The position numbers and the translations under genes are program-made. This document shows, in pieces, positions 40,981 through 48,743 of a DNA stretch of 64,000 nt. Source of the stretch: Clostridia bacterium. Its GTDB lineage: Bacteria > Bacillota > Clostridia > Christensenellales > Aristaeellaceae. Position 1 is the first letter of the stretch, and each line of letters starts with the position of its first letter. The notes under the pieces were generated by a model. That model had not been told where the DNA came from. It did not search any database and saw only the letters and a program-made list of their open reading frames with translations. The stretch covers positions 47,340 to 111,339 of the forward strand of contig JAGBDE010000037.1 in the NCBI GenBank assembly GCA_017937655.1, in the 5' to 3' direction.

Positions 40981-41115
40981 TTTTCTTTGAGTTTCAAATA
41001 GAATAATATTTCTTCTTTACGATTTGTGAAAGGAGCTTTATGCTCAAGTATAAATACTCTCAGCACATTTCATAACCTACCGCAAAATACTTGTCACAAA
41101 TAAAGGAGGTATATT

Positions 41116-41754
41116 ATGCTTTGGTCATGGGACATCGGTGATGACGTTCAGAAGCTCGAGCGTGCAAAAAAGGTAAAAATTGATGTTATCGACCGCAAAA
41201 ATAACCGTGGAAAATTCATTGGTTCTTCCGGCGAAATATACCGAACAAATTTGCTGGAATGTACCTGCGTTGATTTTTCTATAAAGAAAACCTTCTGTAA
41301 ACATATGCTTCGACTCGCTATAGAACTTGGCGTAGTAAATAGATATGGCCGTACGCCCGAACAACAGCAGACTGTAGATCTCACAAATGAAAAAAACACC
41401 CTTGCGTTAAGTTATGGATATTTCTATCTTTTTGGAACAGAGCTTCTCTCTGATGAGGAATACGATTCCCTCAAAACCAAGCTATCTCAAGAGATTATTG
41501 TACGAAACAACCAGCCAAAAAATGCTCAAGACGATCATTTCCATTCTTTCTCCTGTTTGCAAGATTTCATAAAAGCACTCGATGAAAAACAGATTCCCTA
41601 TCTTGATAAAAGGTCAGTTGGCGGAAGCCTCTGGATAAAAATGGGTGTTGCAGATAACTTTGTGTCCAAAGTCAAGATAGCAGGAAAAAAAATGCTTGTT
41701 GCGAACTCTCCTCGAACATTCAACGGAGAACCTGGTTGGTACTATCGAGAGTAA
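41116..41754 (+). CDS. SWIM zinc-finger protein in the lysogeny module
   Basis: 212 residues with AAAGGAGG upstream. The SWIM motif CTCVDFSIKKTFCKHMLRLAIELG (C-x-C-xn-C-x-H) lies at about 49-66. The C-terminal part (IPYLDKRSVGGSLWIKMG ... PGWYYRE) resembles a small module (GGxLWI ... WY) that ends various bacterial helicase/nuclease-like proteins; that is only a resemblance. It lies between repressor and integrase on the same strand, so it is probably expressed in the lysogen. A role in defence or DNA binding is possible. Confidence 0.65.
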   Translation: MLWSWDIGDDVQKLERAKKVKIDVIDRKNNRGKFIGSSGEIYRTNLLECTCVDFSIKKTFCKHMLRLAIELGVVNRYGRTPEQQQTVDLTNEKNTLALSYGYFYLFGTELLSDEEYDSLKTKLSQEIIVRNNQPKNAQDDHFHSFSCLQDFIKALDEKQIPYLDKRSVGGSLWIKMGVADNFVSKVKIAGKKMLVANSPRTFNGEPGWYYRE

Positions 41755-41770
41755 AATATAAGGAGGCTCT

Positions 41771-43372
41771 ATGCAATCCCCCTATTATTTCAAAAACCAC
41801 CGTTACAAGCGGAACTGCATTTATCTCCGTAAGTCCCGCCGGGATATCGAAGCCGAGCAGCACGGTGCCGGGGAAACCCTCACTCGCCACAAGGATATGC
41901 TGCTGGATCTGGCCAAACGCCGGGGGCTAACTGTCGATAAAATCTATCAGGAAATCGTCAGTGCCGATACCATTGCCGCCCGTCCTGTCATGCAGCAGCT
42001 TCTAAACGATATTCAGGCAGGCCTCTGGGACGCTGTTTTGGTTGTTGAGGTTGAACGTCTTGCCCGTGGCGATACCATGGATCAGGGTCAGGTAGCCCAA
42101 GCCTTCAAATTTTCCTCCACCTGCATCATCACTCCCAACCGGGATTACGATCCCAACAATGAAGCCGACGAAGAGTATTTCGAGTTTGGCCTCTTCATGG
42201 CCCGCCGGGAGTACAAAACCACCACCCGCCGCCTGCAGGCTGGCCGCGAGGCTTCCGCTCATGAGGGAAAATACCCCGGGGCTGTGGATCCCTATGGCTA
42301 TACACGCTATAAGCTCAAAGGGGAAAAGGGATGGTCTCTGCGCATCGTCCCCGAAGAAGCAGAGCACGTCCGGCTCATGTATTCGCTATTTGCTTATGGT
42401 CGAGAAATAGAAAAAGACGGTCAAACCGTCCATGAGCCTATGGGGGCCGCAAAGGTTGCCGATGTACTTAACGAGTTGGGTAGCCGCACCAGAAAAGGTA
42501 ACCTTTGGACAACCTCGTCCATTCGTGGCATTATCCATAACCCTCTCTATTGTGGCCTCATTCAGTGGTACACCAGGGAAAAAAAGGTACAGATGGTGGA
42601 TGGAAGGCGCATCGCCAAGCGCCCCTTCTCCGATAGGCATTTTCTTGCAAAAGGCCGTCATGAGGCCATTGTGGATCAGGAACTCTGGGATGCAGCGCAA
42701 GCGGCATCCAAAGGTCGGAATAAGCTCTCTGTCAACCGTACAAAGGATACGGTCAATCCCCTTGCCGGTATCATCAAATGTTCAGAATGCGGCAAAGCCA
42801 TGGTACGCACTCCCATGTATGGGCATCTTGCCGGGGTTGACTATCTCAAGTGCAGTACGCCCCGCTGCCCCACCTCCTCTTGTCCTCTGGAAGATGTAGA
42901 GACCATGATCCTCTCCACCCTCTCTGCGTGGCTTAAGGAAGCGCCCCTCCCTGCAGCTGCTCCCATCAAGCCGGACACCTCTGCCGAGACCATGCGCCTC
43001 GCCGCAGAAGCCCATCTTGCAGAGCTTGAGAAACGCCGCACCCGCCTGATGGATCTGCTGGAACAAGGTGTCTACGATACCACTACCTATGTAGAGCGTT
43101 CCGCACTCCTCTCCAAAGAGATCTCCGCTGCCAAGTCGGCGCTGGAATCCATCCCTGTGACCAAACGTACCAACCGGGAAAAAATCGCCGATCTGTTGCC
43201 GGAGATAACCCACGTCCTGCAAGCATACCCCACCGCTGTCACCCCCGCAGAAAAAAACCAGCTGCTACGTTCCGTTATCGATCACATCACCTACCACAAA
43301 ACCCACCGCTGTTTCCGCAACGAAAACCCCGCAGCCTTTGTCTCCCTTGACATTTTCCCCAAGGAAAAATAA
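41771..43372 (+). CDS. Large serine recombinase, prophage integrase
   Basis: 533 residues. The catalytic domain starts IYLRKSRRDIEAEQ with nucleophile Ser22; VVEVERLARGDTMDQGQV and FEFGLFMARREYKTTTRRLQAGREA complete it. The recombinase domain is PYGYTRY... IRGIIHNPLYCGLI. A zinc ribbon (KCSECGKAMVR ... CSTPRCPTSSCP) and a coiled coil (LAELEKRRTRLMDLLEQGVYD) follow. It should join attP and attB without host factors. It marks the right end of the prophage; excision would need a directionality factor not identified here. Confidence 0.93.
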   Translation: MQSPYYFKNHRYKRNCIYLRKSRRDIEAEQHGAGETLTRHKDMLLDLAKRRGLTVDKIYQEIVSADTIAARPVMQQLLNDIQAGLWDAVLVVEVERLARGDTMDQGQVAQAFKFSSTCIITPNRDYDPNNEADEEYFEFGLFMARREYKTTTRRLQAGREASAHEGKYPGAVDPYGYTRYKLKGEKGWSLRIVPEEAEHVRLMYSLFAYGREIEKDGQTVHEPMGAAKVADVLNELGSRTRKGNLWTTSSIRGIIHNPLYCGLIQWYTREKKVQMVDGRRIAKRPFSDRHFLAKGRHEAIVDQELWDAAQAASKGRNKLSVNRTKDTVNPLAGIIKCSECGKAMVRTPMYGHLAGVDYLKCSTPRCPTSSCPLEDVETMILSTLSAWLKEAPLPAAAPIKPDTSAETMRLAAEAHLAELEKRRTRLMDLLEQGVYDTTTYVERSALLSKEISAAKSALESIPVTKRTNREKIADLLPEITHVLQAYPTAVTPAEKNQLLRSVIDHITYHKTHRCFRNENPAAFVSLDIFPKEK

Positions 43373-43386
43373 CGCTGGTAGCGTTA
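43370..43386. other. Perfect inverted repeat at the integrase end
   Basis: TAACGCT-GGT-AGCGTTA, overlapping the integrase stop codon. No U-run follows. It is the last recognisable phage-side sequence, so it may mark or lie next to the right attachment site; this cannot be proven without the left junction. Confidence 0.35.
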
Positions 43387-43387
43387 T

Positions 43388-43525
43388 ATGAATGATGAAT
43401 TCTTCAGCCTGCCCCTGTTCCCGCCCGCCTCGCTGTGTAACAACGACGAGGTGAACATCTCCAACGCAGCCTGCAACCAGGGCAGCTGCGGCGGATGTGG
43501 CTGCGGCTGCAATTACCACCGCTGA
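43388..43525 (+). CDS. Small Cys-rich ORF at the prophage-host junction
   Basis: 45 codons: MNDEFFSLPLFPPASLCNND ... ending AACNQGSCGGCGCGCNYHR. Six cysteines in all, five in the last 17 residues (CNQGSCGGCGCGC). No ribosome binding site precedes the ATG, and an in-frame TAG is 9 bases upstream. High GC matches the host side. It may be the 3' remnant of a host gene cut by phage insertion, or a new small peptide. A terminator lies 44 bases downstream. Confidence 0.4.
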   Translation: MNDEFFSLPLFPPASLCNNDEVNISNAACNQGSCGGCGCGCNYHR

Positions 43526-43568
43526 CAAACCCGGGGAGGATCGCCCCTCCCCCATTTTCCCATCAAAA

Positions 43569-43597
43569 AAGCTGCCCGCATTTTCAGCAGGCAGCTT
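43569..43597. terminator. Bidirectional terminator between junction ORF and aroK
   Basis: AAGCTGCC/GGCAGCTT stem with U-runs on both sides (TTCTTGTTTTT rightward, TTTTTTGATG leftward). It ends the leftward aroK transcript and any transcript leaving the prophage. Confidence 0.75.
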
Positions 43598-43605
43598 CTT
43601 GTTTT

Positions 43606-44112
43606 TCAGGCATGACGGCGGACGATTTCCTCCAGGGAAGCCAGTCCGTTGTGGAACCCGCTTCCGTTGTCCATGACCACGTCTGCGGCCTCCCGGTAGA
43701 TCTGCATCCGCTCCCGGTAGATTTCCACAATCTCTTCCTTGCTCTTCTGGGCCAGGAAAGGCCGCTTCTCTTCCCGGATGTCCTGCATGATATCGTCAAT
43801 GGGCCGATCAATCAGCACGATGATGCCGTGGGTTTTCATCAGCCGGCGGTTGTATTCCCGAAGGGCCACGCCTCCGCCGGTGGAGATGATGCCCGCAGGC
43901 GCGGTGGCCAATTCTTCCAGAAGGCGGGTTTCCGCGTCCCGGAAGGCTTTCTCGCCAAAGCGCTGGAACAGCTGGTTGGTGTCCATGCCGGAGGTTTCCG
44001 TCAGGTAGGTATCGGTGTCCAGGTAATGGATCTGCAGTTTTGCGGCAACGCGACGCCCCAGCGCACTTTTGCCGCTGCCGGGCATTCCCACCAGAAAGAT
44101 GTGCCGATCCAT
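43606..44112 (-). CDS. aroK: Shikimate kinase
   Basis: 168 residues, the usual length. Walker A GMPGSGKSALG (9-16), the shikimate-binding DTDTYL (33-35) and FRDAETRLL, the Gly motif STGGGVALRE near 78-80, and the lid Arg in EEKRPFL. It phosphorylates shikimate in aromatic amino acid synthesis. It follows the sensor kinase by 23 bases, although the functions are unrelated. No other shikimate pathway gene is in the window. Confidence 0.93.
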   Translation of the reverse strand: MDRHIFLVGMPGSGKSALGRRVAAKLQIHYLDTDTYLTETSGMDTNQLFQRFGEKAFRDAETRLLEELATAPAGIISTGGGVALREYNRRLMKTHGIIVLIDRPIDDIMQDIREEKRPFLAQKSKEEIVEIYRERMQIYREAADVVMDNGSGFHNGLASLEEIVRRHA

Positions 44113-44135
44113 TTCCTTTCCTCCTTTGTGCGTGA

Positions 44136-45611
44136 TTATGCGCCAAGGCGCGGCGTATCAGGGTTTTGGGCCGCTTCCAGGGTGAAGCGGAAGCCTGCGC
44201 CAACCTCGGGCTCCGTAAGCTCAATGATTTGGCCGTGCATGTCCATGATCTGCTTGCATATGCTCAGACCAAGGCCGGTACCTTTGCCGGATGTATGCGC
44301 TTTTTCAGCCATGTAAAATCGATCGAAAATGTGGGGCTTGTGTTCCGGAGCGATGGGTTCGCCGCTGTTTTCAATCTCCACGCTTACTTTATTATCATGC
44401 AACAAAATGGTACGAATTGTCAAGTTATCTTTTTCATCCACATATTTCAATGCATTATCGATAATATTGACAATAACCTGCGCAATACGGTCTTTGTCCG
44501 CATGTACCATGCAGGGATCTGCCTCAAAATCCATTTGTACATTTATTGCTTTTTCTTCAATATCCGCCATCCGGCCGATCAAAATCAGCCGGATCTGCTC
44601 GTTGATGTCAAAATCAGACCATTGCAGCTTTTCCGCGCCGTTGTCCATGCGGCTTAATTGCAGCAAATCGGCGATGAGCCGCTTCATCCGGTTGGTCTCG
44701 TCAAACACAATCTGCAAATACCGCTCGTGATCCTCCGGGGGGATAGTGCCGTCCAGCATGCCCTCCACAAAGCCGTGGATGCTGGTAACCGGGGAGCGCA
44801 GCTCGTGACTGACGTTGGAGACGAACTCCTTGCGGCTGGCCTCCTCCTTTTCCAGGCGCTGGGCCATGACGTTGAACGCGCCTGCCAGCTGCCGCACCTC
44901 GCTGACGCCGGTGACGGCGGCCCGCGTGCTCAGCTTGCCCCGGCTCATGCTTTCCGCCGCACCCGTAATGACCGTCAGGGGCTTGATGATGCCGCGGGTG
45001 TACAGCGTTGCGCCCACCAATGCCACCACCGAAGCCAGGAAGAATCCCAGGGTGATCTGCAAAAGCACGCCATGGTACGGCGCCTCGATGATCTGGGCGC
45101 TGGTGTGGATCAGCACTGCGCCGTGCACCTGACCCGCCTGGTGATAAGGCACCGCCACGGTCAGCACCGCGCCACCCTCCCGGGAACGGCTGATTTTCAT
45201 CTGCACTTCCTCGCCCTTGAGCACGTCCAGCATCAGCTTGGATATTTCATCCGTGTTCAGGGTGTCTCTGAGGCCGGAATTGGGGTTAGCCAAAGCGGTC
45301 TGCATGTTGTCCATCACCCGGCCGGAACGGTCCACAATCAGGATATACGCGCCGTAGTCCTGGTAAACCCTGCTGGCCTTCCGTTGCAGGTAGCTCATGG
45401 TGGGGTCGCCCATGGAAAAGAAGCTGGAAAAGCTGTTCAGCTGCCCCGCCAGATAGGCGATTTCCCGGGCATGCTGGAGCAGTCCTTCCATGCGGCTTTC
45501 CACCAGCGCCGTGCGGATGGTGAACACGGAAAACGCCGCGCTGGTGCCTGCCATCAGCAGGATCACCACCAAAAACAGGGCCAGCAGCCTGTCAAACATG
45601 TTTTGGAACAT
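44136..45611 (-). CDS. Sensor histidine kinase
   Basis: 491 residues. TM1 about 9-32, an extracytoplasmic sensor part 33-182, TM2 about 184-204, HAMP (RGIIKPLTVITGAAESMSRGKL), HisKA with His269 in SNVSHELRSPVT, and HATPase with the N box (Asn386 in NIIDNALKYV) and G boxes SGKGTGLGLSI. It is the partner of the response regulator next to it (21-base gap), of the ResE/PhoR type. The signal is unknown. Confidence 0.92.
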   Translation of the reverse strand: MFQNMFDRLLALFLVVILLMAGTSAAFSVFTIRTALVESRMEGLLQHAREIAYLAGQLNSFSSFFSMGDPTMSYLQRKASRVYQDYGAYILIVDRSGRVMDNMQTALANPNSGLRDTLNTDEISKLMLDVLKGEEVQMKISRSREGGAVLTVAVPYHQAGQVHGAVLIHTSAQIIEAPYHGVLLQITLGFFLASVVALVGATLYTRGIIKPLTVITGAAESMSRGKLSTRAAVTGVSEVRQLAGAFNVMAQRLEKEEASRKEFVSNVSHELRSPVTSIHGFVEGMLDGTIPPEDHERYLQIVFDETNRMKRLIADLLQLSRMDNGAEKLQWSDFDINEQIRLILIGRMADIEEKAINVQMDFEADPCMVHADKDRIAQVIVNIIDNALKYVDEKDNLTIRTILLHDNKVSVEIENSGEPIAPEHKPHIFDRFYMAEKAHTSGKGTGLGLSICKQIMDMHGQIIELTEPEVGAGFRFTLEAAQNPDTPRLGA

Positions 45612-45632
45612 GGTTTCTACGTCCCTTCCACC

Positions 45633-46349
45633 TTAGACGGGCTTATACTCAAATTTGTAGCCCACCCGCCATACGGTGTGGATTTTCCAGCCATATTGCT
45701 CGGAATCCGGTAGTTTTTCCCGCAGACGCTTGATGTGCACGTCCACGGTACGGCTGTCGCCAAAGAAGTCAAACTCCCACACCTGCTCCAGAAGCTGCTC
45801 CCGGGTAAAGACCATGTTGGGATGGGAAGCCAGGTAATACAGCACTTCCAGCTCCTTGGGCGGCATTTCTACCTCTTTGCCCTCGTAAGTGACCTCGTAG
45901 CGCTTCAGGCTGACGGTCAGCTCCGGGAAGCGGAGGCAATCGTCCTGCTCCTTGGCCGGCTGAGCCGCCTCCTGCTGCTCCGGCGCACGGCGCAGCACCG
46001 CTTTGACCCGGGCCACCATTTCCTTGTTTTCAAAGGGTTTGGTGATGTAGTCGTCCGCTCCCAGCTCCAGGCCCAGCACCTTGTCGAAGGTCTCGTCCTT
46101 GGCGGTGAGCATGATGGCGGGCACTTTGCTTACCTTGCGGATCTCCCGCAGCACCTCCAGGCCGTCCATGCCGGGCAGCATGATGTCCAGAAGCACCAGC
46201 GCAGGCTGGAAGCGGTGGAATGCCTCCATGGCCTTGTCGCCCCGGTCGCATTCCTCCACTTCATAGCCGTTCTTTTCCAGGTACAGCCTGACCAGGTGGC
46301 TGATGTTCGGATCGTCGTCCACAAGCAAAATCCGCTGTTTATCAGACAT
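45633..46349 (-). CDS. Response regulator, OmpR/PhoB family
   Basis: 238 residues. The receiver has acidic LVDDD and phospho-acceptor Asp55 in LVLLDIMLPG, Thr in MLTAKDE and Lys in DYITKPF. A Gln-rich linker leads to the winged-helix domain (MPPKELEVLYYLASHPNMVFTREQLLEQVWEFDFFGDSRTVDVHIKRLREKL). It controls genes in response to the neighbouring kinase. The 3' end of mutS2 is upstream. Confidence 0.93.
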   Translation of the reverse strand: MSDKQRILLVDDDPNISHLVRLYLEKNGYEVEECDRGDKAMEAFHRFQPALVLLDIMLPGMDGLEVLREIRKVSKVPAIMLTAKDETFDKVLGLELGADDYITKPFENKEMVARVKAVLRRAPEQQEAAQPAKEQDDCLRFPELTVSLKRYEVTYEGKEVEMPPKELEVLYYLASHPNMVFTREQLLEQVWEFDFFGDSRTVDVHIKRLREKLPDSEQYGWKIHTVWRVGYKFEYKPV

Positions 46350-46361
46350 TGTATTGCCTCC

Positions 46362-48719
46362 TTACTTCAGCGTGACCACCGTGACGCCCTGCTCGCCCTC
46401 GCCGTACATGCCGTCCCGGAAGCTCTTCACGTTCATATGCTTCTTCAGATGCCGCTGCAATCCCGTGCGCAGGATGCCGGTGCCCTTGCCATGGATGATA
46501 CTGACCTCGCCCAAACCGGCCAGAGTGGCCTCGGCCAGGTAGCTGTCCACCGCCTGGGTGGCTTCCTCCAGGTTCATGCCCCGCACGTCCACCTCCATGG
46601 GCACGGTGCGGCTGCTGAGGCCGGTTTTGCTCATGACCTTGCTGGCCTTGGGCTTTTCCTTCTGGATGATGCGCAGCTGGCTCAGCGGCACCTTCATCTT
46701 CATGATGCCGGCCTGAACCTGCACCTCGCCCTTGCTGTCCGGAAGGGCCAGAACCACTGCCTTGGTTTTCAGATGGACAATTTCCACATCCTCGCCCACG
46801 CGGACGCTCTTGGGGGCCTGGAAGCCGGCCTCGGGACGGGCCAAAGTCTCGCTGACGCTGTCGATGCCGTCCTCCATGCGCTTTTTCAGCTTCTGCAATT
46901 CGTGCTCCGGCAGCTGGGCCTGGGTGTGTTTCTTCATGGCTTTCAGCTCGCTGATAATAGCGTCGGCCTCGCGGCGGGCATTTTCCAGGATGTGCTTGGC
47001 CTCGGCCTTGGCCTTGGATACGTTCTTTTCCTTGCTCTGCTCAATATCCTTGCGGATGCGTTCCGCCTCGTTGCGCAGCTTCACAGTCTCGCGGCTCAGT
47101 TCCTCCGCCATCTGCCGTTCCTTTTCCGCAATCTGCCGGTGGTACTCCGCATTGGCGATGACGTCCTCAAACCGGATGTCCTCCTTGCTGAGCAGCTCCT
47201 TGGCGCTGTCAATCAGGCTCTCGGGCAGGCCCAGCTTGCGGCTGATCTCGAAGGCGTTGCTCTTGCCGGGAATGCCGATGGACAGCCGGTAGGTGGGCCG
47301 GAGGGACTCCACGTCAAACTCCACGCTGGCGTTTTCCACGCCGGGGGTGCTGAGGGCAAAGGCTTTCAGCTCGCTGTAATGGGTGGTGGCCATGGTGCGG
47401 ATTTGGCGGGAAAGCAGCTCGCTCAGGATGCTCTGGGCCAGGGCCGCGCCCTCGGTGGGGTCGGTACCGGCGCCCAGCTCGTCAAAGAGCACCAAATCGT
47501 TCTTCTGCATGGACTGGATGATGCTGACGATGTTGGTCATGTGGGCGGAGAAGGTGGACAGGGACTGCTCGATGGACTGCTCGTCGCCGATATCCGCGTA
47601 CACATGGTCAAACACGGCCAGTTCGGTGCCCAGGTCAGCGGGGACCTGCAGGCCTGCCTGGGCCATCAGGGTGAACAGGCCCACAGTTTTCAGGGTGACG
47701 GTCTTGCCGCCGGTGTTGGGGCCGGTAATAATCAGGGTGGTGAAATCCTTGCCCAGCCACAGATTGCTGGGAACCACCTTGTCCGGGTCAATGAGGGGAT
47801 GCCGTCCCCGGACGATGTTCAGATGGCCATCCCGGTTCATCTTGGGCAGAACAGCCCGCATCTGGCGGCTCAGCATGCCCTTGGCAAAGGCAAAGTCCAG
47901 CTGGCACAGGAGATCCAGGTTGCTCAGCAGGGCAGAGCTGTGGGGGCCCACCATATCGGACAGGGCCTGCAAAATCCGGGCGATTTCCTGCTGTTCCTTG
48001 GCGTGCAGCTGTTTGAGATCGTTGCCCAGTTCCACCACGAACATGGGCTCAATGAACAGCGTTGCGCCGCTGGCGCTCTGGTCGTGGACAAGGCCGGGCA
48101 CATTGGCGCGGCACTCGGCCCGGACAGGGATGCAGTAGCGGTCGCCCCGCATGGTGATGATGGTATCCTGCAAATTCTTGGCAAAGCTGGAGGAGCGGAT
48201 CATCTGATTCAGCTTCTCCCGCATGCGCTCGTTGGCGCTGCGAATCTGCCGGCGGATCTGATGCAGCTCGCTGGACGCCCTGTCGGCGATCTCTTCCTCG
48301 CTGAGGATGGCCATCTGGATCTCGTTTTCCACGTGTTCCAGCACCATCAGCTGGGATGCCAGGCCGGTCAGGATGGGGGTATCCTCCCGGTCCTTCACCA
48401 GGGCGGACCGGGCCGACCGGGCAGCCCGCAGGAAGGAAGCCACGTCCAGAAGCATCTTGGGGCTGAGGCACGCGCCTTTCTCCGCCATGACGATGGCGTC
48501 CTTCACCGCCGGATAGCTGACCAGCGGGTTGGTGCCCAGGTAGGTCAGCAGCACCACGGCCTCCTCGGTTTCATTCAGGGCGTGATTCACGTCGGCGATG
48601 TCCGTATAGGGGGTCAGAGAAAGACACTTGTCCTTGCCCTCGTCGGTGATGGCGTTCTGGGCCAGCATTTCCAGTATTTTGGTAAATTCCAATACGCGCA
48701 ATGCGCGGTCCTGTTCCAT
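46362..48719 (-). CDS. mutS2: MutS2 (RqcU) family ATPase/Smr protein
   Basis: 785 residues. Walker A TGPNTGGKTVTLKTVGL and Walker B LVLFDELGAGTDPTEG, then coiled-coil/KOW-like middle, and a C-terminal Smr domain (VDVRGMNLEEATQAVDSYLAEATLAGLGEVSIIHGKGTGILR). In Firmicutes MutS2 acts on stalled/collided ribosomes and in recombination control. It lacks the mismatch-binding N-terminal domain of MutS. It ends 13 bases before the response regulator start. Confidence 0.95.
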   Translation of the reverse strand: MEQDRALRVLEFTKILEMLAQNAITDEGKDKCLSLTPYTDIADVNHALNETEEAVVLLTYLGTNPLVSYPAVKDAIVMAEKGACLSPKMLLDVASFLRAARSARSALVKDREDTPILTGLASQLMVLEHVENEIQMAILSEEEIADRASSELHQIRRQIRSANERMREKLNQMIRSSSFAKNLQDTIITMRGDRYCIPVRAECRANVPGLVHDQSASGATLFIEPMFVVELGNDLKQLHAKEQQEIARILQALSDMVGPHSSALLSNLDLLCQLDFAFAKGMLSRQMRAVLPKMNRDGHLNIVRGRHPLIDPDKVVPSNLWLGKDFTTLIITGPNTGGKTVTLKTVGLFTLMAQAGLQVPADLGTELAVFDHVYADIGDEQSIEQSLSTFSAHMTNIVSIIQSMQKNDLVLFDELGAGTDPTEGAALAQSILSELLSRQIRTMATTHYSELKAFALSTPGVENASVEFDVESLRPTYRLSIGIPGKSNAFEISRKLGLPESLIDSAKELLSKEDIRFEDVIANAEYHRQIAEKERQMAEELSRETVKLRNEAERIRKDIEQSKEKNVSKAKAEAKHILENARREADAIISELKAMKKHTQAQLPEHELQKLKKRMEDGIDSVSETLARPEAGFQAPKSVRVGEDVEIVHLKTKAVVLALPDSKGEVQVQAGIMKMKVPLSQLRIIQKEKPKASKVMSKTGLSSRTVPMEVDVRGMNLEEATQAVDSYLAEATLAGLGEVSIIHGKGTGILRTGLQRHLKKHMNVKSFRDGMYGEGEQGVTVVTLK

Positions 48720-48743
48720 ATTGTTCTCCTTCCAAACAGAAAA

